Of a DNA stretch of 60,958 bases, positions 1-7,729 are shown piece by piece. The stretch is from PNNG01 sp964577055 (GTDB lineage Bacteria; Bacteroidota; Bacteroidia; UBA7662). The stretch lies in NCBI GenBank assembly GCA_964577055.1, contig CAZNWC010000014.1, positions 1 to 60,958 on the forward strand, given 5' to 3'. Position 1 is the stretch's first letter; every line of letters begins with the position of its first letter. Position numbers and translations under genes: made by a program. The notes beneath the pieces are model-generated. The model saw only the letters and a program-made list of their open reading frames with translations. It had not been told where the DNA came from and did no database searches.

Positions 1-36
1 CGCGCCTCAGCGGTTTAATCCCCGCCGCCGGAAGGC

Positions 37-64
37 AATCCCGAATCCCGAATTTCAAATCCCC
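37..64 (+). repeat. Heptamer tandem array abutting a start codon
   Basis: Four period-7 units (AATCCCG, AATCCCG, AATTTCA, AATCCCC) fill bases 37-64, and the ATG of the first gene follows at 65. The preceding CGCCGCCGGAAGGC segment is shared with the repeat at 3.6-3.8 kb, so this is a dispersed element rather than a local slip. Confidence 0.8.
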
Positions 65-793
65 ATGTCGCTCCTCCACCACCTCGCCCACTCCATTGGC
101 CTCCGCCACCTCATCGAAAAACGCATCCTCGCCCCGGTACGCACCTGGCGCAAGCTCACTGCTGCCGCCAGCTTCGACCAGGAGCTGCACCAAGCCGCTC
201 ACCGCGATGCTGCTGCTTATGCCTATGCCCATTTTGCCGATGCGGCCTATTTCCAGTCGAAAAAAGAGCTCTACAACTACCTATTCCCCCTGCTTTCAAC
301 CAAAGCCGGCGCCTGCCTCGAATTTGGGGTGTACAAAGCAGCTACGCTGAATTATTTCGCTAAAAACCTGCCCAACAGGCCTTGGCACGGCTTCGACTCT
401 TTTGAAGGGTTGCCCGAAGTGTGGGGTGGGGGCGAAAAGGCCCAAGGTGCTTTTTCATTGGGTGGACAGTTGCCCAAAGTACGTTCGAACGTAAGCCTCC
501 ACAAAGGCTGGTTCAGCAACAGCTTCCCGCCTTTTTTGAAAGAAAACCCGGGTGACATTGCTTTCATGCACCTCGATGCCGATTTGTACAGCTCCACCAT
601 CGATGTGCTCATGTTGGCCAACGACCGCTTGCCTGTAGGCAGTCTGTTGTTGTTTGACGAATATTTTGGTCAAATAGGCTGGCGTTCGGGTGAACACAAA
701 GCCCTGCTCGAATGGGAGCAAGCCTGCAAGCGCCAAGTGAAGTGTTTGGCGTATGCTTCCAATGGCGCTGCCTTATTTGAAATAACCCAATGA
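65..793 (+). CDS. TylF/MycF-type SAM-dependent methyltransferase
   Basis: Predicted class I O-methyltransferase, probably decorating a sugar of the surface polysaccharide. The SAM-binding motif LEFGVYK lies at residues 85-91, followed by DSFEGLPE (111-118), the acidic HLDADLY (169-175) and FDEYFG (197-202). These match the macrocin O-methyltransferase (TylF) family, whose Mg2+ ligands lie in the last two motifs. The length of 242 aa is normal. The ATG sits directly after the heptamer array; no Shine-Dalgarno is visible. The last 4 bases overlap the next gene (ATGA), so the two are probably co-translated. The substrate cannot be read from sequence. Confidence 0.85.
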   Translation: MSLLHHLAHSIGLRHLIEKRILAPVRTWRKLTAAASFDQELHQAAHRDAAAYAYAHFADAAYFQSKKELYNYLFPLLSTKAGACLEFGVYKAATLNYFAKNLPNRPWHGFDSFEGLPEVWGGGEKAQGAFSLGGQLPKVRSNVSLHKGWFSNSFPPFLKENPGDIAFMHLDADLYSSTIDVLMLANDRLPVGSLLLFDEYFGQIGWRSGEHKALLEWEQACKRQVKCLAYASNGAALFEITQ

Positions 794-1539
794 GCGAACA
801 ACCGTTTTTATCGGTCGTATTGGCCACCCGCAATTGCAAAGCCGAGCTGGAGCACACACTCAAACAGCTGCTTTTGCAGCGCGAAACGGTGCCGTTTGAA
901 ATTTTGATTGCCGATGCCCAAAGCAGCGACGGCACCGCCCAGCTCATTGCCCAATATGCGGCGCATTTGCACTGGTGGGTCAGCGAGTCCGATGCCGGCA
1001 TTTACGATGCCTGGAACAAATGTTTGGCCCATGCCCGGGGAAAATGGATTGCTTTTTTGGGTGCAGGCGATACCTATACGCCCGATGGCTTGCAAAGGCT
1101 GGCCGAAGCTGCCCGGCAAAATCCCGAAGCGCATTACCTGGCTTGCGATCAGTGGCAGGTACATGCCGATGGCAGCGTGATGCGGCGCAAAAATGCCAAA
1201 TGGCAAGCTCAAGCATTTGCCAAACGCATGACCCTAACCCATGTAGGCTGCTGGCATGCGCGGCATGCTTTCGAAACAAATGGACTTTTTGATACCTCGT
1301 ACCGCATTAGCGCCGATTACGATTGGTTGTTGCGCATGGGGCCTGCTTTGCGCGTGGTGCATGTGGCCACGCCCTGCGTAAACATGTTGGTTGGCGGTCT
1401 CAGCGATGCCAATAGCCTGGTGTTTGAAGAAACGGCCAGGGCACAACGAGCCCATACGCGCCTGCCTCGGTGGCAAATACATTTGTTGAAACGCGAAGCC
1501 ATGTTGAGAAAAAAGATACGTCGGTGGTTGATGTCGTAG
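790..1539 (+). CDS. Glycosyltransferase family 2
   Basis: GT-A fold glycosyltransferase of 249 aa, cytoplasmic, no membrane segment. The N-terminal LSVVLATRN and the nucleotide-binding ADAQSSDGT (41-49) are standard GT2 features. SESDAGIYDAWNK (65-77) matches the WcaA/colanic-type subgroup. The metal-binding DxD is replaced by GAGD (91-94), which occurs in this subgroup. It overlaps the methyltransferase upstream by 4 bases and the ATP-grasp gene downstream. It most likely adds one sugar of the repeat unit; donor and acceptor are unknown. Confidence 0.88.
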   Translation: MSEQPFLSVVLATRNCKAELEHTLKQLLLQRETVPFEILIADAQSSDGTAQLIAQYAAHLHWWVSESDAGIYDAWNKCLAHARGKWIAFLGAGDTYTPDGLQRLAEAARQNPEAHYLACDQWQVHADGSVMRRKNAKWQAQAFAKRMTLTHVGCWHARHAFETNGLFDTSYRISADYDWLLRMGPALRVVHVATPCVNMLVGGLSDANSLVFEETARAQRAHTRLPRWQIHLLKREAMLRKKIRRWLMS

Positions 1540-2636
1540 TGATTTTGCATGCCCCTACCGACAGGCGGGTGTTCGATTTGTTTAACTGGTTGCGTGTTGC
1601 CTTGCCCAACTACGGATATTTGGTTTGGAGCAAGCAGCAAACCCGGCTTGAAAAAGCATTGTATGTGACTGCGCAGTTTTTGCAGGCTGCGGGGCTGGCT
1701 GATTTGATTGCCCATGTGGCAGCCAACCCGAAAACCCAATTTGTTTGGTTGCCGGTGGTAGAAGACGAGCTGGTTGCCTTGCTGCAAATGCCCGAGCTGC
1801 CTGCAAACCTCCGCTTTTTACTTCCCGCCAAGGAAGCCCTGGAAATCGCCCGCAACAAAACCAAACTGAGTGCCCAATTCATGGCGCAGGCTTGGACCCC
1901 ACGCCTTTTTACCATCGATGAACTCAAGCGCGATTTTCCGCCAGGGGGTGTAGTGGCCAAACCGGCCATTGGCAAAGGAGCCATCGGACGACAGTACATC
2001 AACAGTCCGGCCGAATTGCATAAAATCCAGCCCGGTGATACCATACAGCAAAGGGTAGGAGAAGGCAAGGAAGTCATTGGCGCCTTGTTTTTGATGCAAA
2101 ACGGCCAGGTGGTGCGGCATTACCAACACCAACGGGTGCGTACTTATCCGGCCGATGGGGGCGTGAGCAGTTGCGCCAAAACGTTGTTCATAGCCGAGGT
2201 GGCTGAAACAGGTGCTGCGATTTTGTCGGCACTCAACTGGAACGGCTTGGCCATGCTCGAGTTTTTGCAGGACCCACATTCAGGCAAATATTTGGCCATC
2301 GAATGCAATCCCCGCCTGTGGGGCACCTGTTTATTAGGTGAATTTGCGGGTCATGGTTTGGTAGAAGACTACATTCGGCTGGCCTTGGGCCTGGCATTAC
2401 CCAACCGAAATGCCTTGCCCGAAGCCTTCATCCGCTGGTATTTTCCCTACGAAATGTTGTATGCCCTGCGCAAACCCATCCAACGCTTTAACTTGTTGGT
2501 GGGTGTGCAGCCAAGTACCTGTTACATTGGGGGCACCCGAGCCGGTTGGTTCAGGGCAACGCTCTTCATTGCAGCCAGTTTACTGAAACCCGAGAAGTGG
2601 CAAATACTCTTCAAAAAAATTACCGGCAGGCGATGA
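1524..2636 (+). CDS. ATP-grasp domain ligase in the polysaccharide cluster
   Basis: Carboxylate-amine ligase of the ATP-grasp superfamily. VVAKPAIGKGAIG is the nucleotide-binding lysine/glycine loop, IQQRVGEGKEV the hinge, and LEFLQDPHSGKYLAIECNPR the Mg-ATP site with the E-x-N pair. The frame stays open from 1470, but the fold begins with a VVDVVVILHAP strand, so the GTG at 1524 (16 bases before the preceding stop) is the likelier start, giving 370 aa. Relatives sit in capsule clusters, where an amide or peptide-like link to an amino acid is a reasonable guess. The following HAD gene overlaps by 4 bases, suggesting coupled steps. The substrate is unknown. Confidence 0.75.
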   Translation: MVDVVVILHAPTDRRVFDLFNWLRVALPNYGYLVWSKQQTRLEKALYVTAQFLQAAGLADLIAHVAANPKTQFVWLPVVEDELVALLQMPELPANLRFLLPAKEALEIARNKTKLSAQFMAQAWTPRLFTIDELKRDFPPGGVVAKPAIGKGAIGRQYINSPAELHKIQPGDTIQQRVGEGKEVIGALFLMQNGQVVRHYQHQRVRTYPADGGVSSCAKTLFIAEVAETGAAILSALNWNGLAMLEFLQDPHSGKYLAIECNPRLWGTCLLGEFAGHGLVEDYIRLALGLALPNRNALPEAFIRWYFPYEMLYALRKPIQRFNLLVGVQPSTCYIGGTRAGWFRATLFIAASLLKPEKWQILFKKITGRR

Positions 2637-3238
2637 CAGCGGCTGAAGTCTTCGATTTCGACAAAACGCTCACTTATGGCGACACCACCTTGCCTTTGTT
2701 TTGTCATGGGCAGTCTGCCTTGCGGCGCAAGCGCATCAAATGGCGCTATTATGTCCTGGCTGTTTTGGTGAAGCTCCGGCTGCTAGAGGTAGAAAGTCTC
2801 AAAAAAAGCATGCTCAATGCGTTTTACAAGGACTATGGGGCTGCGCGCTGGCAGGCACACTGCGAGGGCTTTGCAAAAAGCATTCGCACCAACCAGCTTT
2901 ATGCACAAACCAATTGGAACGAAAGCCAGAAATGGGTGGTAAGCGCCTCTTTTGAGGAAGTGCTCCGGCCCCTTTTTCCACAGCAAGTGCAGCTCATTGG
3001 CAGCAAGGCAGAGCCGGGCACCAAGGGTTGGCATATTGTACGGCACGCTTACGGAAAAAACAAGGCCCAATTGCTGCGTGAAGCAGGTATTCAAAACATT
3101 TTCAGGCTCTATACCGACAGCATGGCCGACCGTTACATGATGGGTATGGCCGATGAAATTGTTTGGGTTCAAGGCGATAAACAAACGCATTATACCCGTG
3201 CCGACTGGGAGCGCCGCTTCGGCCCCTTACCGCACTAA
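2633..3238 (+). CDS. HAD-IB family phosphatase
   Basis: Haloacid-dehalogenase superfamily hydrolase, 201 aa. The nucleophile motif DFDKTLT (residues 8-14) gives Asp8 and the acid/base Asp10. The late motif YTDSMAD supplies the Mg2+ acidic residues in the form used by subfamily IB (phosphoserine phosphatase-like). The start is the ATG at 2633, overlapping the ATP-grasp stop as ATGA; the upstream open frame lacks homology. Pairing with an ATP-grasp enzyme suggests dephosphorylation of a small building block for the polysaccharide, but no substrate can be assigned. Last gene before a 600-bp repeat-rich gap. Confidence 0.8.
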   Translation: MTAAEVFDFDKTLTYGDTTLPLFCHGQSALRRKRIKWRYYVLAVLVKLRLLEVESLKKSMLNAFYKDYGAARWQAHCEGFAKSIRTNQLYAQTNWNESQKWVVSASFEEVLRPLFPQQVQLIGSKAEPGTKGWHIVRHAYGKNKAQLLREAGIQNIFRLYTDSMADRYMMGMADEIVWVQGDKQTHYTRADWERRFGPLPH

Positions 3239-3480
3239 CCGCATTAATAAAGCGCAGCTTAGGCGGGTTAAGGCGCTGGCGCCCTGAAAAAATAACCGCG
3301 GATTACGCGGATTACGCAGAAAATGGCAACGCACAGGGCGCTGCCGCGGATTTTTAGACTGCGAGCAGGGCGACATATTTACTCGGTTTACACAAAGTTT
3401 AGGTTTTCTTATCCTCAGCAGCAAGGCTTAATGCCACATGTTGCGGGATAGATGGCAATCCTGAATTTCTAATCCCGAAT
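3239..3480. other. Non-coding gap with short repeats
   Basis: No credible gene. The sequence holds a 10-base direct repeat (CGCGGATTAC twice, near 3297-3316) and, at about 3454-3480, a degraded period-7 stretch (AATCCTG, AATTTCT, AATCCCG). Both kinds of simple repeat recur elsewhere in the window. Confidence 0.6.
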
Positions 3481-3824
3481 CCTCCGCGTCCTCCGGCAGT
3501 TGCGTAGCAACGGCCGTGTCCTCAAAAAAGCCCTTCAAGACTGCCCCGTCATTAGCAATCGTGCAAAGCCATGCTGTGTACCAAGCTCTCCCTTTCACTG
3601 CGCTCTCTGTGGTTTAATTCTCGCCGCCGGAAGGCCATCCCGAATCCCGAATCCTCCGCGTCCTCCGGCAGTTGCGTAGCAACGGCCGTGTCCTCAAAAA
3701 AGCCCTTCAAGACTGCCCCGTCATTAGCAATCGTGCAAAGCCATGCTGTGTACCAAGCTCTCCCTTTCACTGCGCTCTCTGTGGTTTAATTCCCGCCACC
3801 GGAAGGCCATCCCGAATCCCGAAT
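3481..3824 (+). repeat. 172-bp tandem duplication
   Basis: Two head-to-tail copies, 3481-3652 and 3653-3824, differ at only two bases by eye, both near the end of the unit. Each copy ends in the CGCCGCCGGAAGGC segment plus an AATCCCG heptamer run. The open frames inside (for example 3571-3789) have no protein-like composition and are judged spurious. The near-identity indicates a recent duplication. Confidence 0.9.
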
Positions 3825-3843
3825 CCCGAATCCCAAATCCCGA
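3809..3843 (+). repeat. Heptamer array running into a start codon
   Basis: Five period-7 units (consensus AATCCCG) run from about 3809 to 3842 and pass directly into AATG, where the ATG at 3844 starts the deacetylase. This is the same arrangement as at 37-64. Confidence 0.85.
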
Positions 3844-4671
3844 ATGCACCCCGCTCTATTCACCATCGACGTAGAAGACTGGTTCCATGCCGGCGTCATG
3901 CAGCCATATGTAAGGCGTGATGGCCATTCGCCCATGCACCGCCTCAGCTACAACCTCCAATGGCTGGCCGAATTCCTTGCCAAAATCAACGGAAAGGCCA
4001 CTTTTTTTGCGCTTTCTACCCTCGAGCCGGTGGTTTTACGCCAATTGGCGGCATTGGCAGCGCAAGGTCACGAAATTGCCTCGCACGGTCACTCGCATAC
4101 CAGCTTGCATTTGCTCTCGGTAAAAGCGCTCCGCGAAGAGTTGGTGCTTTCACGCGATGTACTCGAACAAGCCACTTCGGGCAAGGTCATCGGGTTCAGA
4201 GCACCCAATTTTTCGATCACCGACCTGGCATTGGAGCAGCTCGAAGAAGCGGGATACCGCTACGATTCAAGTTTGAACAACGTCCGCTTGCACAGGGGCT
4301 ATGGCCGTTTGCACCGGCATGCGGTGAAAGACGGGCCCTACCTCATCCGTGAGGCACTCTATGAATTCCCGCTTTCAACTTATCCGTTTATGGGATGGCG
4401 TTTGCCGGTGGCCGGAGGGGCTTTTTTGCGTCACCTGCCTTATGCCGTCTTTAAAGGTGCTGCCGTGGAACTGGCCAAAAACGGCTATTATCACTTCTAC
4501 CTGCACCCCTGGGAGGTGGATAAAAAGCATCCCAAGGTAGCGCGCATGAAAACACTCGATCGCATTCGACACTACCGCAACATCCATCGGGTAGAAGAGC
4601 GCCTGGAGGGACTCTCGCAACAACTCCGCTTCGAAAGCATTGCTAGCCGGCTCAGCAGGCAGGATTCCTGA
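3844..4671 (+). CDS. Polysaccharide deacetylase (NodB fold, DUF3473-type)
   Basis: Carbohydrate esterase family 4 enzyme that would remove N- or O-acetyl groups from a polysaccharide or its precursor. The first motif is FTIDVEDWFH (6-15), the zinc-ligand motif is SHGHSHTSLH with His81 and His85, then FRAPNFS (118-124), and YHFYLHPWE near residue 220 supplies the C-terminal histidine typical of the XrtA/PEP-CTERM-associated deacetylases. At 275 aa it is full length. No signal peptide is visible, so action is cytoplasmic or export is unconventional. The family begins at the IDVEDW strand, so the ATG at 3844 right behind the repeat array must be close to the true start. Confidence 0.88.
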   Translation: MHPALFTIDVEDWFHAGVMQPYVRRDGHSPMHRLSYNLQWLAEFLAKINGKATFFALSTLEPVVLRQLAALAAQGHEIASHGHSHTSLHLLSVKALREELVLSRDVLEQATSGKVIGFRAPNFSITDLALEQLEEAGYRYDSSLNNVRLHRGYGRLHRHAVKDGPYLIREALYEFPLSTYPFMGWRLPVAGGAFLRHLPYAVFKGAAVELAKNGYYHFYLHPWEVDKKHPKVARMKTLDRIRHYRNIHRVEERLEGLSQQLRFESIASRLSRQDS

Positions 4672-4692
4672 CCTCGGTCCCCCAAAATTGTC

Positions 4693-4700
4693 TATATTCG
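4693..4700 (+). promoter_or_regulatory. Bacteroidota -7 element for the wzz operon
   Basis: TATATTCG, an accepted variant of TAnnTTTG, ends 18 bases before the ATG at 4719. No convincing -33 TTTG is present. Confidence 0.45.
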
Positions 4701-4718
4701 CAACATTAATTAATAGGA

Positions 4719-5768
4719 ATGTCGAAACGTCCCATGTTTCAAATGCTGCAGCAGGAAGCCTCCATAGGCACCATCCTGCAGTTTGTGGTTTACCTGCTGC
4801 AAATCGTTAAAAACAACCTCCGAAGCATCCTGCTTTTTGTGGTGCTGGGAAGCGCCCTCGGTCTTGTGGTAGGCTTTTTAAAGCCACCAAAACGCAGTGC
4901 CGAAGTCATCTTAGCTGCAGAAGAGGAAAGCGCCAGTGGTTTTGAAGGCCTGATGGCGCAGTTTGGTCTCGACATGGGCGGCATGAATCCCGGTGGCATC
5001 TTTCAAGGTGAAAGTTTGGTGAAGGTGTTTTTGACCCGCAGCATGATTGAACGCACCTTGCTCACCAAGGTAGCAGTAAATGGCGATAGCGTGGTGCTGG
5101 CAAATTACATCTTTCCGCAAACGAAACCTGGCAAAAAGCGTGTTTTCAAAGGGGTGCAGTTTAGCGCCGACCGCAGCCAGCACGATGCCCTCACCGACAG
5201 CGCCTTGTATGTGCTGCAGAAGTTTGTGAAGGCCAAGATGTTGAGCGTAAATAAACCTGACAAACGCCAGGGCATTATCCATGTAAAAACCACGCACCGC
5301 AATCCCCAGGTGGCCCTGCTATTCAGCGAAGCCCTGGTAGAAGAGGTATCTGATTTTTACATTGAGTCGCTCACCAAAAAAGCAAGGTCGAACCTGGCAG
5401 TTTTGCAGGCCGAGGCCGATTCAGTAAAGGCGCTGCTAAATACCAATTTATCAGAAAGCGCCATAGCGTCTGATTTGAACATCAACCCCATCCGCCAAAC
5501 ACTGCGGGTAGGGCAAAACCGCAAACTCATTGATTTGCAGGTAAGTGTGGCCTTGTATGGCGAGGTAGTGAAAAACCTCAAGCTGGCCGAAATTCAGTTG
5601 AGAAAACAAACCCCGCTCATCCAAATCATTGACCATCCGGCCAAGCCGCTGGATGTGGTTGGTTTTGAATGGTGGGAGTGGATTTTGTACGGCGGTTTGG
5701 GGGGTTTGTTAGGCGGAATGTTCATGGCCTACAGAAAAACGACCCAAGAGGAGGAGGAAGTCGCGTGA
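4719..5768 (+). CDS. Wzz-type chain-length determinant without kinase domain
   Basis: Inner-membrane polysaccharide co-polymerase that would set chain length with the Wzy polymerase. It has two membrane segments, about residues 35-57 (NNLRSILLFVVLGSALGL) and 322-340 near the C terminus, enclosing a helical periplasmic domain. The 349-aa length is that of Wzz proteins; the BY-kinase domain with Walker motifs found in Wzc is absent. It starts a tight + strand run: the stop overlaps the next ATG by one base (TGATG). A promoter-like TATATTCG lies upstream. Confidence 0.82.
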   Translation: MSKRPMFQMLQQEASIGTILQFVVYLLQIVKNNLRSILLFVVLGSALGLVVGFLKPPKRSAEVILAAEEESASGFEGLMAQFGLDMGGMNPGGIFQGESLVKVFLTRSMIERTLLTKVAVNGDSVVLANYIFPQTKPGKKRVFKGVQFSADRSQHDALTDSALYVLQKFVKAKMLSVNKPDKRQGIIHVKTTHRNPQVALLFSEALVEEVSDFYIESLTKKARSNLAVLQAEADSVKALLNTNLSESAIASDLNINPIRQTLRVGQNRKLIDLQVSVALYGEVVKNLKLAEIQLRKQTPLIQIIDHPAKPLDVVGFEWWEWILYGGLGGLLGGMFMAYRKTTQEEEEVA

Positions 5769-6565
5769 TGCAGTTCATCCGTAACTTCTTGGCCAAGCAG
5801 GGCATAGAGGTGCGCAAGGCCCGCACGGCCGATGCCGCCTTGTTTGAACACCTTACTGCTTTGAAAAGCCTGCCCACTCCTTTGGCCACGGAGCCGGCAA
5901 TGGCCCGATTTTTTGAGCGCATCCTGCAACAAGGCGAGGAAGCAAAAGCCCAATTGTACCAGGATTTGCTGGCAGTTGAGCTGTTTAAAGAGAAAAGAGA
6001 TGGCTTTTTCGTGGAATTTGGTGCCACCAACGGCATGCAAATCAACAATACCTGGCTGTTGGAGAAAAAATATGGCTGGAAAGGTATTTTGGCCGAACCG
6101 GCCCGCATTTGGCACAACGAATTGAGTAAAAACCGGAGCTGTACCATCGAGCACCGCTGCGTTTGGAAGAAAACCGGCGATGTATTGACCTTCCACGAAG
6201 TGCCGGGTGATCCCGAATTGTCGACCGCTGCCGCTTTCAGCAAGAGCGACCACCAAGCAGCCCAGCGTAAGCAGCATGAATCGTATGCGGTGGAAACCAT
6301 TAGCTTGTTCGATTTGCTGCAGACGCACAACGCACCTGCCTTCATCGATTACCTTTCGGTAGATACCGAAGGCTCGGAATACGAAATTTTGAGGGCCTTC
6401 GATTTTTCGAAATACCGCTTTGGCCTCATTACGGTTGAACACAACGGCACTGCCCAACAAGCGGCCTTGTATGACTTGCTGACAAAAGCGGGCTACAAGC
6501 GCATTTTTGCTTCCATCTCGAAATGGGACGATTGGTATGTGGCTCCCGAGCTGCTAAAGTCCTGA
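5768..6565 (+). CDS. FkbM family methyltransferase
   Basis: SAM-dependent methyltransferase of 265 aa. GFFVEFGATNG is the SAM-binding loop, ILAEPARIW carries the acidic residue at the end of strand 2, and DYLSVDTEGSEYEIL is the family's hallmark motif. The ATG at 5768 overlaps the wzz stop (TGATG); the longer frame from 5669 lies inside wzz and is rejected. FkbM proteins in polysaccharide loci usually methylate sugar hydroxyls. This is a second methyltransferase beside the TylF-type gene, so the polymer may carry two kinds of methyl group. Confidence 0.87.
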   Translation: MQFIRNFLAKQGIEVRKARTADAALFEHLTALKSLPTPLATEPAMARFFERILQQGEEAKAQLYQDLLAVELFKEKRDGFFVEFGATNGMQINNTWLLEKKYGWKGILAEPARIWHNELSKNRSCTIEHRCVWKKTGDVLTFHEVPGDPELSTAAAFSKSDHQAAQRKQHESYAVETISLFDLLQTHNAPAFIDYLSVDTEGSEYEILRAFDFSKYRFGLITVEHNGTAQQAALYDLLTKAGYKRIFASISKWDDWYVAPELLKS

Positions 6566-6568
6566 TGT

Positions 6569-7729
6569 TTGGATAGGAAGTCGTTTTGGTTGTATGTGGC
6601 ACGTGCCGTGGCTGCTTTTTCGGGCATAGGGGTGCATTTTATTTTTGCACGCATTGGCGGATTGTCGGGTTACGGGGTGCTGAGCCTGTTTCTGAATTTG
6701 AACTTGCTGTTCAATTACCTGAGCGATTTCGGTTTCACGCTCAATGGTCCACGCCTGGTGGCTGCAGCTGCCAGAAATGACCAGAACTGGCACCAGGCGC
6801 AGGCATTCAGGCTGCGTTTGGGGCTGGTATCGGCAGTGCTGTTTGTGGCCCTGGTTCTTGTTGGCTACCCCAATCAGAGCAAATGGCTGCTGTACGGTTT
6901 GCCCATGATAGCCTTGTACGGTTTTCAGGCCGATTGGCTGCACCGGGGCGAGGGTCGTCCCGATAAAGCCGCTTACCGCCAAATGGCCCAAAGTGTGGGA
7001 CAACTTTTGCTGGTATTGCTGGCGCTGTATGCAGGCTGGTCGCTCGAGTGGGCCATGCTGCTTTATGCCGCTGTGGCTGCATTGACCTTTGTGGTAAGTT
7101 ATCCCCGTTTTACATTTTGGAAAGAAAAATGGCCGTCTAAGGCTTTGTTGTCCGGACAGCTAATGGTGATGGGGGGCATGGTGGCGTATTTTCTCACCTA
7201 TAACCTCATCATTCCTTTGCTCAGCAGGTGGCAGGGCGAAGAAATGGCAGGCTTTTACGCCAGTCATTATTTTCTCGGAACGAGTTTGGGTACCCTTTCG
7301 GTCATTACCATGGAAGTATTCATGGCCAAAGCAGGCGCAGGTTCACGTGCCTATGGCCGATGGATGTTGCTTTTTACGTCGCTGGCTTTGCTGGGCATTG
7401 CACTCAGTCCCTTGTATTTCGGTCTGCTTTATGGCAGCAAGGGTTTTTATTGGGATGGGTTGCTTACCCTGTTGGTGGCAAGCATTGTGGCTGTTCACGC
7501 TTTGCGTCTTTATTGGATCAACAGCAGTTTGTTTGAGTTGAACTACCGGATTTTTTTACGCTTTAACCTGGCTGCCTTGCTGCTGCACCTGGTTTTATTG
7601 GCCATTTGGGTAGGCATGGGTCGGATGTACGACCCCTATGCTGCTTCGGTTTTATTGCTTTTGGCCGAAAGTCTTGCTTTGGCAGTGTATAAATGGTTGG
7701 AAATGAAGAGGAGGGCCTATGTGGGATAA
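6569..7729 (+). CDS. Wzx-like polysaccharide flippase
   Basis: Multi-spanning membrane protein of 386 aa, similar in pattern to MOP-superfamily O-unit flippases: an N-terminal amphipathic start followed by many hydrophobic segments and the conserved GLSGYGVLSLF and LSDFGFTLNGPRL region (residues 30-63). It would move the lipid-linked repeat unit across the inner membrane. The reading frame begins at a TTG (6569), because the nearby ATG at 6565 runs into a stop after three codons. It is tightly linked to the FkbM gene and overlaps the polymerase gene by 11 bases. Specificity cannot be predicted. Confidence 0.8.
   Translation: MDRKSFWLYVARAVAAFSGIGVHFIFARIGGLSGYGVLSLFLNLNLLFNYLSDFGFTLNGPRLVAAAARNDQNWHQAQAFRLRLGLVSAVLFVALVLVGYPNQSKWLLYGLPMIALYGFQADWLHRGEGRPDKAAYRQMAQSVGQLLLVLLALYAGWSLEWAMLLYAAVAALTFVVSYPRFTFWKEKWPSKALLSGQLMVMGGMVAYFLTYNLIIPLLSRWQGEEMAGFYASHYFLGTSLGTLSVITMEVFMAKAGAGSRAYGRWMLLFTSLALLGIALSPLYFGLLYGSKGFYWDGLLTLLVASIVAVHALRLYWINSSLFELNYRIFLRFNLAALLLHLVLLAIWVGMGRMYDPYAASVLLLLAESLALAVYKWLEMKRRAYVG

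Noticed and set aside
3552..3920. Several 70-80 aa frames on both strands in the 172-bp repeats
   Set aside because: They arise from the tandem duplication itself and repeat the same text; no start context.
4719..5768. Wzc tyrosine autokinase
   Set aside because: No Walker motifs and no tyrosine-rich tail; the protein ends just after the second membrane helix.
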